From Lentzea sp. NBRC 105346 (GTDB lineage Bacteria; Actinomycetota; Actinomycetes; Mycobacteriales; Pseudonocardiaceae): a DNA stretch of 64,000 bases. Position numbers and translations under genes: made by a program. Under the pieces are notes generated by a model that was not told where the DNA came from, searched no databases, and saw only the letters and a list, made by a program, of their open reading frames with translations. The DNA is taken from contig NZ_BSTQ01000016.1 of the NCBI RefSeq assembly GCF_030269605.1, positions 124,001 through 188,000 on the forward strand, read 5' to 3'. Positions within the stretch are counted from its first letter, which is position 1. Every line of letters begins with the position of its first letter. Of this stretch, positions 52,127-59,225 are shown one piece after another.

Positions 52127-53140
52127 GTGAAGTTGAAGCCCGTCCTGGCCGTCGCCCTCGTCGCATTGGCCGCCGTGTCCGGTTGCTCCCGAGCAGGCAG
52201 TACCGCTGAAGGTTCCTCGCAGGACAAGGGACCTGCCGCCGAGGTCAGGTTGGGTTACTTCCCCAACGTCACGCACGCCGCCGCGTTGATCGGTGTCGAG
52301 AAGGAGCTCTTCAAGAAGGAGCTCGGCAACACCAAGCTCACCACGCAGACGTTCAACGCCGGTCCGGACGAGGTGAACGCGCTGCTCGGCGAGTCGCTCG
52401 ACATCGCCTACATCGGTTCCGGCCCGGCGATCAACGCCTTCTCGAAGTCCAAGGGCGAGGCGGTCCGGCTGGTCGCGGGCGCCACGTCGGGTGGCGCGCA
52501 GCTCGTGGTCCAGCCGGACATCAAGTCGGTCGAAGACCTCAAGGGCAAGACGATCGCGACGCCGCAGCTGGGCAACACACAGGACGTCGCGTTGAAGAAG
52601 TGGCTGTCGGACAACAAGCTCACCGACCAGGTCAAGATCACCAACGTGGAGAACGCGCAGGCGCTCGACCTGTTCAAGAAGGGCGAGATCCAGGCCGGCT
52701 GGCTGCCGCAGCCGTGGTCGGCGCGACTGGTGAACGACGCGGGCGCGAAGGTCCTGCTCGACGAGAAGACCCTGTGGGAGGGCGGGAAGTTCCCGACCAC
52801 GGTGATCATCGTGCGGACCAAGTTCCTGCAGGAGCACCCGCAGACCGTCGAGGCCGTGCTGAAGGGCCACCTCGCCGCGATCGACTGGGCCAAGGCCAAC
52901 TCCGCCGACGCGAAGACGACGGTGAACGCCGCACTGGAGAAGCTGACGTCGAAGAAGCTCGGCGCCGCCGTGCTCGACGCCGCGTGGGACAACATCGAGC
53001 TCACGACCGACCCGCAGGCGAAGCTGTTCCCGCGCCTCGCGCAGGACGCGGTGACCGCGGGTGTGGCCAAGGAGGCCGCGAACGTGGCGGGCTTCGAGGA
53101 CCTGGCCCTGCTCAACAAGATCACCGGATCGACCAAGTAG
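52127..53140 (+). CDS. ABC importer substrate-binding lipoprotein (sulfonate/taurine/nitrate type)
   Basis: The 337-residue protein has a lipoprotein signal (VALVALAAVSGCS, lipobox cysteine in VSGC) and a type 2 periplasmic-binding fold of the SsuA/TauA/NrtA kind: EVRLGYFPNVTHAAALIGVEK, PDEVNALLGESLDIAYIGSGPAI, and DLKGKTIATPQLGNTQDVALKKWL. Within a sulfur operon, alkanesulfonate, taurine or sulfate esters are the likely ligands. No sulfonate monooxygenase is encoded in the operon, so use of the imported compound needs genes elsewhere. Confidence 0.9.
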   Translation: MKLKPVLAVALVALAAVSGCSRAGSTAEGSSQDKGPAAEVRLGYFPNVTHAAALIGVEKELFKKELGNTKLTTQTFNAGPDEVNALLGESLDIAYIGSGPAINAFSKSKGEAVRLVAGATSGGAQLVVQPDIKSVEDLKGKTIATPQLGNTQDVALKKWLSDNKLTDQVKITNVENAQALDLFKKGEIQAGWLPQPWSARLVNDAGAKVLLDEKTLWEGGKFPTTVIIVRTKFLQEHPQTVEAVLKGHLAAIDWAKANSADAKTTVNAALEKLTSKKLGAAVLDAAWDNIELTTDPQAKLFPRLAQDAVTAGVAKEAANVAGFEDLALLNKITGSTK

Positions 53141-53169
53141 CCGACGGTTTCGAGGGGAAGGCACACACC

Positions 53170-53949
53170 ATGACCGCCACACTGGAGACCTCCGTCGCTC
53201 GGTCCACTGTGGACACCGCGGTGACGCTGTCCGGAGTCAGCAAGGTGTTCGGCCACGGAGCTTCGGCCGTGGCGGCGCTCGACGGGGTCGACCTGCGGGT
53301 CGCGCCGGGCGAGTTCGTGTGCCTTCTCGGCGCGTCCGGCTGCGGCAAGAGCACGCTGCTCAACATCGTCGCCGGCCTGGACCACGCCACCGCCGGCGCG
53401 CTGGAGCTCAACACGTCCCGCCCGGCCGTGATGTTCCAGGAACCCGCGCTGATGCCCTGGCTCACGGCGGCGCGCAACGTCGAGCTGGCGTTGCGCTTCG
53501 CCGGTGTCGGCCGCGCCTCCCGCCGCACCCAGGCCCGCGAGCTGCTCGAGCTGGTGCGCCTGGGTGACGTGGCGGACAAGCGGCCGCACGAGTTGTCCGG
53601 CGGCATGCGCCAGCGCGTCGCCCTGGCCCGTGCCCTGGCGTCGACGCTGGCATCCGGTGACGAGCCGGGCCTGCTGCTGATGGACGAGCCGTTCGCCGCG
53701 TTGGACGCGATCACCCGCGACGTGCTGCAGGCCGAGCTGCTGCGCGTGTGGGAGACCACGAACACCGCGATCATCTTCGTGACCCACGACGTTCGCGAGG
53801 CGGTCCGCCTCGGCCAGCGCGTCGTGCTGCTGTCCTCGCGTCCCGGCCGCGTGGTGCGCGAGTGGTCGCTCGACGGCACCTCGTCGGACGACGTGGTTCA
53901 GGACATCAACACCCACCTGCGAAAGGTGATCAGTGGCCACGCCTCATGA
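53170..53949 (+). CDS. ABC importer ATPase (SsuB/TauB type)
   Basis: The 259-residue ATPase has Walker A GASGCGKST, the Q-loop FQEPALMPWL, the signature LSGGMRQRVALARAL, Walker B LLLMDEPFAALD and the H-loop VTHDVREA. ATG 53170 is preceded by GAGGGGAAGG. The 3' end overlaps the permease gene by 17 bases. Together with the preceding lipoprotein and following permease it makes a complete importer. Confidence 0.94.
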   Translation: MTATLETSVARSTVDTAVTLSGVSKVFGHGASAVAALDGVDLRVAPGEFVCLLGASGCGKSTLLNIVAGLDHATAGALELNTSRPAVMFQEPALMPWLTAARNVELALRFAGVGRASRRTQARELLELVRLGDVADKRPHELSGGMRQRVALARALASTLASGDEPGLLLMDEPFAALDAITRDVLQAELLRVWETTNTAIIFVTHDVREAVRLGQRVVLLSSRPGRVVREWSLDGTSSDDVVQDINTHLRKVISGHAS

Positions 53950-54805
53950 CACACTCGAGGCCGTCGGTGCCGGCCTGGACGCGCTCGACGCGCCCGTTCA
54001 GGCCCGCCGCGCCCCGGCGTGGCAACGCTTCCTGAAGACCGGTGTGCCGCCGATAGTGGCGTTCGTCCTGCTGATCGGCGTGTGGCAGGGACTGTGGGCA
54101 TCGGCGCTCCTGCCGGAGTTCCAGCTGCCCTCACCGCTGTCGGTGTGGGACGAGCTCGTGGCGTCCGTGTCGTCGGGCGAGGCGTTCTCGATCCTGTGGA
54201 CCTCGTTGCACCGCGCGGTGTTCGGCTTCATCGCGGCCGTGCTGATCGCCACCCCGCTGGGCCTGCTGGTCGCCAAGGTGCGCGTCGTGCGCGCCGCGAT
54301 CGGCTCGCTGCTGACCGGTCTGCAGTCGCTGCCGTCCGTCGCGTGGGTCCCCGCCGCGATCCTGTGGTTCGGCGTCACCCCGGCGACGATCTACTTCGTG
54401 GTGCTGATGGGTTCCGTCCCGTCGATCGCCAACGGTCTGGTGGCCGGCATCGACCAGATTCCGCCGCTGCTGCCGCGGGTGGGCCGTGCGCTGGGCGCGG
54501 GCCGGCTGGCTTCCGCGCGGCACATCCTCCTGCCGGCCGCGCTTCCCGGTTACTTGGCGGGATTGAAGCAGGGCTGGGCGTTCTCGTGGCGCTCGCTGAT
54601 GGCCGCCGAGATCATCGCGACGTCGCCGCAGCTGGGTGTGGGCCTCGGCCAGTACCTGCACAACGGCTCGTCGTTGAACGACATCAACATGGTGATCGCC
54701 GCGATCTTCCTGATCCTGTTGGTGGGCATCGGAATCGAGCTGCTGCTGTTCCGGCCGCTCGAGCGGGCGGTGCTGAAGGCCCGCGGCCTGACGGGGGCTC
54801 TGTGA
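53933..54805 (+). CDS. ABC importer permease (SsuC/TauC type)
   Basis: The 290-residue permease has about six membrane segments and the EAA-like cytoplasmic loop GRALGAGRLASARHILLPAALPGYLAGLKQGWAFSW (shown as two blocks: GRALGAGRLASARHILLP and GYLAGLKQGWAFSWRSLMAA). It forms the channel of the sulfonate-type importer. GTG 53933 lies inside the end of the ATPase gene. The stop overlaps the chelatase start as GTGA. Confidence 0.93.
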   Translation: MATPHDTLEAVGAGLDALDAPVQARRAPAWQRFLKTGVPPIVAFVLLIGVWQGLWASALLPEFQLPSPLSVWDELVASVSSGEAFSILWTSLHRAVFGFIAAVLIATPLGLLVAKVRVVRAAIGSLLTGLQSLPSVAWVPAAILWFGVTPATIYFVVLMGSVPSIANGLVAGIDQIPPLLPRVGRALGAGRLASARHILLPAALPGYLAGLKQGWAFSWRSLMAAEIIATSPQLGVGLGQYLHNGSSLNDINMVIAAIFLILLVGIGIELLLFRPLERAVLKARGLTGAL

Positions 54806-55506
54806 GTCTTCCGTTGATCGCCGTGGCACACGGCAGCCGCGATCCCCGTTCCGCCGCGACCATTCACGCGCTGTTGGACGTCGTGCGGTCCCGGCATCCT
54901 TCCTTGGATGTCCGGGCGGCGTTTCTCGACCTGTCCGCGCCTCGGTTGTCTGACGTCCTGCGGTCGCCCGCGGTCGTCGTGCCCTTGTTGCTGGGCAAGG
55001 CTTTCCACGCTCGGGTGGACGTGCCCGCCGCGGTTCGCGAGTCGCGCGTCCCGGCGATCATCGCCGATGTGCTCGGGCCTTCCGCCCTGCTGGAGTCGGC
55101 CGCGCTGCGCCGCCTGACCTCGGCCGGGGTGTCGTTCGACGACCCCTCCGTGGGTGTCGTGCTCGCCGCCGCCGGTTCCTCGCACGCGCCGGCCAACGAA
55201 GCGGTCTTTTCCGTCGCCCGGCGTTGGGAGCGCTCGTCCGGGTGGGCCGGGGTGGAACCGGCGTTCGCTTCGGCTACCACGCCGGACGTGCCCACCGCCA
55301 TCGCCCGCTTGCGCGCGCGTGGTGCGTCTCGAATCGCGGTGGCGCAATGGTTTCTGGCGCCTGGGTTGTTGCCGGACCGGATCGCGTCGCTGGCCGGAGA
55401 CGCGGTGATCGCCGAGCCGCTCGGGGCCGACGTCGAGGTGGCGGAGTTGATCGTGCACCGCTACACGGAGGCACTGGCGGAGGACCGCGCGGCCCAGTCC
55501 GCATAA
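54802..55506 (+). CDS. Sirohydrochlorin chelatase-like protein (CbiX/SirB family)
   Basis: The 234-residue protein has two CbiX-like halves, starting LPLIAVAHGSRDPRSAATIH, where HGSR supplies the metal-site histidine, and later LAAAGSSHAPANEAVF and AVAQWFLAPGLLPDRI. Such proteins insert iron into sirohydrochlorin to finish siroheme, the cofactor of the reductase at the head of this operon; its order matches the mycobacterial locus. It is co-translated with the permease. It is the last gene of the operon. Confidence 0.9.
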   Translation: MSLPLIAVAHGSRDPRSAATIHALLDVVRSRHPSLDVRAAFLDLSAPRLSDVLRSPAVVVPLLLGKAFHARVDVPAAVRESRVPAIIADVLGPSALLESAALRRLTSAGVSFDDPSVGVVLAAAGSSHAPANEAVFSVARRWERSSGWAGVEPAFASATTPDVPTAIARLRARGASRIAVAQWFLAPGLLPDRIASLAGDAVIAEPLGADVEVAELIVHRYTEALAEDRAAQSA

Positions 55507-55550
55507 GCACCGCGTACAGGATCGGTCACACCACGTGAGATCCTGTTTGG

Positions 55551-56063
55551 ATGCATATGTTCGTCGACGAGACCGAGCGGGGCGGCTACCTCCTCGCTGC
55601 CACAGTCGTCGCCCCCTCCGCCCTCCATTCCACCAGGTCGACGATGCGCGGCCTGCTGCTGCCGGGTGAACGACGTGTGCATTTCAAGTCCGAGAAGGAC
55701 TCCAGGCGGAAATACATCGTGTCGCGCCTTGTCGAGAAGTCATTCGAGGTGATCGCGCTGGCCGTGCCCGCACGGGGCGAGGCAGCCCGCGCAGGCTTGC
55801 TGGAGCGATTGGCGGAGGAGGCCATCAACCGGGGCGTCACCAGACTCGTGCTCGACTCGCGGGATCCAGCGGGCAATGGCCGCGACCGCATAGTGCTTGC
55901 CCGCACGAAGTTGCGCGACGCCGGCTTGGTGTACGAGCACATTCAGTCGTCGGCTGAGCCAGCCCTCTGGGTGAGCGACGCGGTCGCGTGGTGCCTGGGC
56001 GCAGGCGGTGACTGGCACCGGCGCGTCGCACCGATTGTGACCGTGCTGCCGAACAATGCGTGA
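55551..56063 (+). CDS. DUF3800-like protein
   Basis: The 170-residue protein begins MHMFVDETERGGYLLAATVV; an acidic residue pair after the first strand, then RRVHFKSEKDSRRKYIVSRL and TRLVLDSRDPAGNGRDRIVLAR, is typical of DUF3800, a predicted RNase H-fold nuclease family found in accessory regions. The usual third acidic residue may be in LWVSDAVAWC. Function is not known. Two possible ATG starts (55551, 55557) lie close together. Confidence 0.65.
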   Translation: MHMFVDETERGGYLLAATVVAPSALHSTRSTMRGLLLPGERRVHFKSEKDSRRKYIVSRLVEKSFEVIALAVPARGEAARAGLLERLAEEAINRGVTRLVLDSRDPAGNGRDRIVLARTKLRDAGLVYEHIQSSAEPALWVSDAVAWCLGAGGDWHRRVAPIVTVLPNNA

Positions 56064-56071
56064 AAGCGCGA

Positions 56072-56108
56072 AGCCCAGGCAGCAACCGTCCGGAAGCGCA
56101 CCTGGGCT
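56072..56108 (+). terminator. Terminator-like hairpin after the DUF3800-like gene
   Basis: AGCCCAGG (56072-56079) pairs with CCTGGGCT (56101-56108) around a 21-base loop that may fold further. It begins nine bases after the stop. Confidence 0.5.
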
Positions 56109-56230
56109 CACTTCCCCTCCCTAGTGGGAGAGGCGATGCGCCAATACTAGCACGGTAGAGATGCGCCCAAACGACCCCGCACCACGTGCGACCGAACGGG
56201 CGATGTGAACTGTGAAATGTTGACGTGAAA

Positions 56231-56246
56231 CCTACTCATGAGTAGG
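56231..56246. promoter_or_regulatory. Perfect 16-bp palindrome in the promoter of the secreted-protein gene
   Basis: CCTACTCATGAGTAGG is a perfect palindrome. A TTGACG -35 candidate ends at 56225, so the palindrome falls between it and the expected -10 region, about 57 bases before the gene start. This is a classic place for a repressor operator. The surrounding gap 56109-56302 has no gene. Confidence 0.5.
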
Positions 56247-56302
56247 CAGAGAGTTACGCCGCGGCGCGCTGGATGTCCTCGCCACCTCAACGGGGAGAGG
56301 CC

Positions 56303-56914
56303 ATGAAGCTAGCCGGAATCGCAGCCCTCGTACTGGTACCGATGTTGGCGCTGACCTCCCAGGCGTCGGCAGCACCGCACTCGATCGTCTTCAAGGTCAA
56401 GGCAACCGCCCTGGGCCAGTCCAGCGAGTTCACCTTCAACCAGGGCCTCGACGCGACGGCGCCGGAGACCGTGGCGCCCAACGGATCCGTCAAGGTCACC
56501 ATCGACCCCGCGCCCAACCAGATCCCGGCCGAAGCCGGCGGCTACCAGGTCGTCGAGATCAAGAACTTCGTGTTGAAGATGCCCGTACCCGGCAACTCGA
56601 AGTTCCAGTCCGCCTCGCTCGAAGGCGGCTCGGGCCTCAACTCCACGCCGACGGTCGGCCTGGAGGGCAACGACGTCGTGCTCAAGGTGCCCGGCCCGCT
56701 CAAGGGTGGCGCGGCGTTCGAGCTGCCGACCGTGACGATCAACCTGCAGGCGGGCGGCACCGGCAAGGTCGAGACGAAGCTCGGCGGCACCAGCTATGAC
56801 GCTCCCGGCCTGACGTTCGTCGCGACGATCATCGCGTTCGGTTTCAAAGTCGACGCCAACGCGGGCGGTTACCCCGACCCGAGCCCGGTCCTCACCAGCA
56901 CCACGATCAGCTGA
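56303..56914 (+). CDS. Secreted protein of unknown function
   Basis: The 203-residue protein has a signal peptide (MKLAGIAALVLVPMLALTSQ, cleaved near ASA) and a beta-rich mature part: HSIVFKVKATALGQSSEFTF, GYQVVEIKNFVLKMPVPG, AFELPTVTINLQAGG, ending in a Ser/Thr tail. It resembles small exported beta-sandwich proteins of actinomycetes, but I recognise no family and see no catalytic residues. GGGGAGAGG precedes the ATG. A palindrome sits in its promoter and a hairpin follows its stop. Confidence 0.75.
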   Translation: MKLAGIAALVLVPMLALTSQASAAPHSIVFKVKATALGQSSEFTFNQGLDATAPETVAPNGSVKVTIDPAPNQIPAEAGGYQVVEIKNFVLKMPVPGNSKFQSASLEGGSGLNSTPTVGLEGNDVVLKVPGPLKGGAAFELPTVTINLQAGGTGKVETKLGGTSYDAPGLTFVATIIAFGFKVDANAGGYPDPSPVLTSTTIS

Positions 56915-56920
56915 CCAGGA

Positions 56921-56949
56921 CGGGTGCCCAACCCCCTGCCGGGCACCCG
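56921..56949 (+). terminator. Terminator hairpin after the secreted-protein gene
   Basis: CGGGTGCCC (56921-56929) pairs perfectly with GGGCACCCG (56941-56949) around an 11-base loop, seven bases after the stop. Confidence 0.75.
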
Positions 56950-56950
56950 T

Positions 56951-56989
56951 GGTCGTGAGTGGTCAGAGGGCCTCTGATCACTCACGACC
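56951..56989. terminator. Near-perfect palindrome sharing GTCGTGAGTG with another terminator
   Basis: Arms 56951-56969 and 56971-56989 match except for one G-T pair. It lies directly after the terminator hairpin and before the -10 box of the enoyl-CoA hydratase-like gene. The outer GTCGTGAGTG equals that of the hairpin at 31894-31939. Confidence 0.65.
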
Positions 56990-57009
56990 GTGTGGTTAGG
57001 CTCTGCCGC

Positions 57010-57774
57010 ATGTTGGTCCACTACGAGGTGCAACGCGGCATCGCGACGATCACGCTGGACTCGCCGTCCAACCGCAACGCCCTGTCCAGGCAGCTGCGGC
57101 AGGAACTGCGTGACGGCCTGACCACGGCGATCGAGGACGACGCGGTACGCGTCATCGTCCTGACCCACACCGGCTCGGTGTTCTGCTCGGGCATGGACCT
57201 CAAGGAGGCCGCGGGCGCCTCGGCCGAGGACCAGGGCGTCAACGAGTTCCCGGCAATCCTCGAACAGCTCTGGACCAGCCCGAAGCCGGTGGTCGCGGCC
57301 CTGAAGGGCCCGGCCCGCGCGGGCGGCGTCGGCATCGTCGCCGCGTGCGACATCGCGGTCGCGGCCAACGAGGCGACGTTCGCGTTCAGTGAGGTCCGCA
57401 TCGGCGTCGTGCCGGCCGTCATCTCGGTGACCGTGCTCCCCCGCCTCCTGCCGCGCGCCGCGCACGAGCTGTTCCTCACCGGTGAGGCGTTCGACGCGCC
57501 ACGGGCCGTGCAGATCGGGCTGCTCAACTCGGCGGTGCCCGCGGACCGCGTCGACGACGAGGTGCGCCGCTACACCGACATGCTGGCGCTCGGCGCGCCC
57601 AACGCCCTGGCCGCCACCAAGCGGATGCTGCAGGATCCGCGTTCGCACGAGCTCAGCAAGGTCTTCGCGGACATGCTCGAGCTCTCGGCGCAGCACTTCG
57701 GCGGGCCGGAGGGGCAGGAGGGCATCGCGGCGTTCCGCGAGAAGCGCAAGCCGAGCTGGGTGCCAAAAAACTAG
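57010..57774 (+). CDS. Enoyl-CoA hydratase/isomerase family protein
   Basis: The 254-residue crotonase-fold protein has the oxyanion-hole blocks VFCSGMDLKEAAG and AGGVGIVAACDIAVAA, and FAFSEVRIGVVPA where hydratases place a catalytic glutamate. It should act on an acyl-CoA thioester; the exact reaction is open. A TAGGCT -10 box (56997-57002) seven bases before the ATG, with no ribosome binding site, points to a leaderless transcript. It is convergent with the small secreted protein gene, overlapping by four bases. Confidence 0.88.
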   Translation: MLVHYEVQRGIATITLDSPSNRNALSRQLRQELRDGLTTAIEDDAVRVIVLTHTGSVFCSGMDLKEAAGASAEDQGVNEFPAILEQLWTSPKPVVAALKGPARAGGVGIVAACDIAVAANEATFAFSEVRIGVVPAVISVTVLPRLLPRAAHELFLTGEAFDAPRAVQIGLLNSAVPADRVDDEVRRYTDMLALGAPNALAATKRMLQDPRSHELSKVFADMLELSAQHFGGPEGQEGIAAFREKRKPSWVPKN

Positions 57775-58175
57775 AACCAGCCCGTGCACTCGATGATGCC
57801 GTGCGACGAGCCGCACGCGCGCATCACCTTGCCGTCGTTGCTGAACGGATCGGTGTACTTGGCGTCCCCGGAGTCGATCCGCGTGTAGCCGAGGAACCCC
57901 TCGTACTCCGACCCGTCCGGCCGCCGCCGGTCGGTCCAGATCTCCTCGCCGGGCGTCCCGGACGACAGCCGCCCCCAGGCGCATTTCGTCTTGTTGGACG
58001 CCCGCAGCTCGACCACGCGCCCCGTCTGCATGACCACGGGGTTGTCGCCGTCTGTTGTGTCGAACGGTGTGAACGCTTCTTCGAAGGTGCAGCCGGGGTC
58101 GCCGTCGGCATACGCGGGAACCGGCGCCAAGGAGCCGAGGAGAGCGAGCACCACGGCAGCAGAAAGCTTTCCCAT
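57771..58175 (-). CDS. Secreted DUF2690-like protein
   Basis: The 134-residue protein has a signal peptide (MGKLSAAVVLALLGSLAPVPAYA region) and a small cysteine-containing domain: PGCTFEEAFTPFDTTDG, VVELRASNKTKCAWGRL, GEEIWTDRRRPDG, MRACGSSHGIIECTGWF. The C...W arrangement resembles DUF2690, a domain of unknown role in exported actinobacterial proteins. ATG 58175 starts the signal peptide; a GTG-type start further up (to 58217) is unlikely. It is next to the barstar gene on the same strand. Confidence 0.68.
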   Translation of the reverse strand: MGKLSAAVVLALLGSLAPVPAYADGDPGCTFEEAFTPFDTTDGDNPVVMQTGRVVELRASNKTKCAWGRLSSGTPGEEIWTDRRRPDGSEYEGFLGYTRIDSGDAKYTDPFSNDGKVMRACGSSHGIIECTGWF

Positions 58176-58218
58176 GGCCTCGCACTGTCCACCCGGAAAG
58201 GCCCGAGCGCAGCACAAG

Positions 58219-58530
58219 TCACCGTTCGGTGTGAATCACTTTCAGGATCCTGTCACCCGATACGGCGGTCCGCTTCTGCGCGTCACGGAGCACGTCCTCG
58301 ACCAGACCGTCCAGAGTGGACTGCACGATCAGCACGTGCTCGCCCTTTTCGAGCCACGACAGGTCAGTAAGGCTGTCGTACAACGCATCCAGGTTGTGCC
58401 CGAACCAGTCCGGAAAGGACAGTGCGGCCGCGATCGCCGCGATCTGGGCTTTCCTGCCGTCCGATTGCGCCGCCACGTGTGGGTGGGCGCCGCGGTCACG
58501 GGCCCAGAGGAGGGCCTGTTCCGGGGTCAT
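58219..58530 (-). CDS. Barstar-family ribonuclease inhibitor
   Basis: The 103-residue protein is a barstar. FPDWFGHNLDALYDSLTDL aligns with the barnase-contact helix of the Bacillus protein, keeping both acidic contact residues (D35 and D39 equivalents in NLDALYD). It binds the RNase active site in the cytoplasm to protect the cell. Its ATG overlaps the stop of the RNase gene (ATGA), so toxin and inhibitor are co-translated. Confidence 0.9.
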   Translation of the reverse strand: MTPEQALLWARDRGAHPHVAAQSDGRKAQIAAIAAALSFPDWFGHNLDALYDSLTDLSWLEKGEHVLIVQSTLDGLVEDVLRDAQKRTAVSGDRILKVIHTER

Positions 58531-58949
58531 TTGGACACGTCCACGACGACGAAGGACTCGTAGTGGTCGGCCGTGTAGTACACCTCGCGCTGCGACCCGG
58601 TGATCAGCCGGCGCGCGCCGCGGTCCGGGCTGCCCGGCGTCGGCACGGTGTACTCCCGGTAGTAGTCGGACTTCTTGGCGGGCAGGCGCTTTTCCCGGTT
58701 CTGGAACGTCACCCCGTCGTTGCGCGGGTACGGGAACGGCCCATTGGACTGGATCAGCTTGTAGGTCTTGTCCGCCTCGCCGGGCAACGACGACAGCGCC
58801 TTGACCGGCAGGCCCGAGTCCGAGCCGGGCACCGAGGAGGTGACCGCAGGCTTGTCCGGGGCGGATGCCACGTCGCGGACGAACCAGCCGACCACGACCA
58901 GCGCGATCAGGCCCACCAGCGCGACGGTGAGGCGACGGCCAGGGCTCAC
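58527..58949 (-). CDS. Barnase/RNase Sa-type ribonuclease with N-terminal membrane anchor
   Basis: The 140-residue protein has a hydrophobic N-terminal segment (residues 8-24, TVALVGLIALVVVGWFV), a linker, and a C-terminal microbial RNase domain from about residue 54. E99 (REYTV), R110, R114 and H129 (ADHYE) match the catalytic set of RNase Sa (E54, R65, R69, H85) in order and nearly in spacing. The RNase would be exported or anchored outside. GTG 58949 overlaps the upstream gene's stop as GTGA. The next gene encodes its barstar. Confidence 0.9.
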   Translation of the reverse strand: MSPGRRLTVALVGLIALVVVGWFVRDVASAPDKPAVTSSVPGSDSGLPVKALSSLPGEADKTYKLIQSNGPFPYPRNDGVTFQNREKRLPAKKSDYYREYTVPTPGSPDRGARRLITGSQREVYYTADHYESFVVVDVSK

Positions 58950-59155
58950 GCGGGAACCTTCTCGGGCTCCGGGATGTCGGCCTCGGGGGCCGCCGGAGTG
59001 TCCTTCGCGCCCCAGTCCGCGACGCGGTCGATGAGCCGCGCCACGCCCAGGCAGAGCGGCAGGATCACGACCATCACCACGGGAAACTGCAAGGCGACGG
59101 GTAGCTGGACGAGCCACAGCTCGACCCCGTCCCACCACTGCGCCAGCCAATCCAC
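58946..59155 (-). CDS. Small membrane protein preceding the barnase gene
   Basis: The 69-residue protein has one or two hydrophobic stretches (LVQLPVALQFPVVMVVILPLC) and an acidic/proline-rich tail (PAAPEADIPEPEKVPA). Function unknown; it could assist export or anchoring of the RNase. A TAGGCT -10 box (59163-59168, minus strand) lies seven bases before GTG 59155, so a leaderless start there is preferred over GTG 59161. A CRP-like palindrome is just upstream. It heads a three-gene unit with the RNase and barstar. Confidence 0.62.
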   Translation of the reverse strand: MDWLAQWWDGVELWLVQLPVALQFPVVMVVILPLCLGVARLIDRVADWGAKDTPAAPEADIPEPEKVPA

Positions 59156-59172
59156 GACCACGAGCCTAGCCT

Positions 59173-59188
59173 CGTGACCCGAGTCACG
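59173..59188. promoter_or_regulatory. CRP-like palindrome between divergent genes
   Basis: CGTGACCCGAGTCACG is a perfect palindrome of the CRP type (GTGA-N8-TCAC core). It sits just behind the -10 box of the barnase operon and 38 bases before the divergent dehydrogenase. Similar to the site at 20373-20388 before the RHS gene. Confidence 0.45.
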
Positions 59189-59225
59189 GGCTTTCGCCTG
59201 GTGAAGGCTCGGTATGTTGCTGGAC

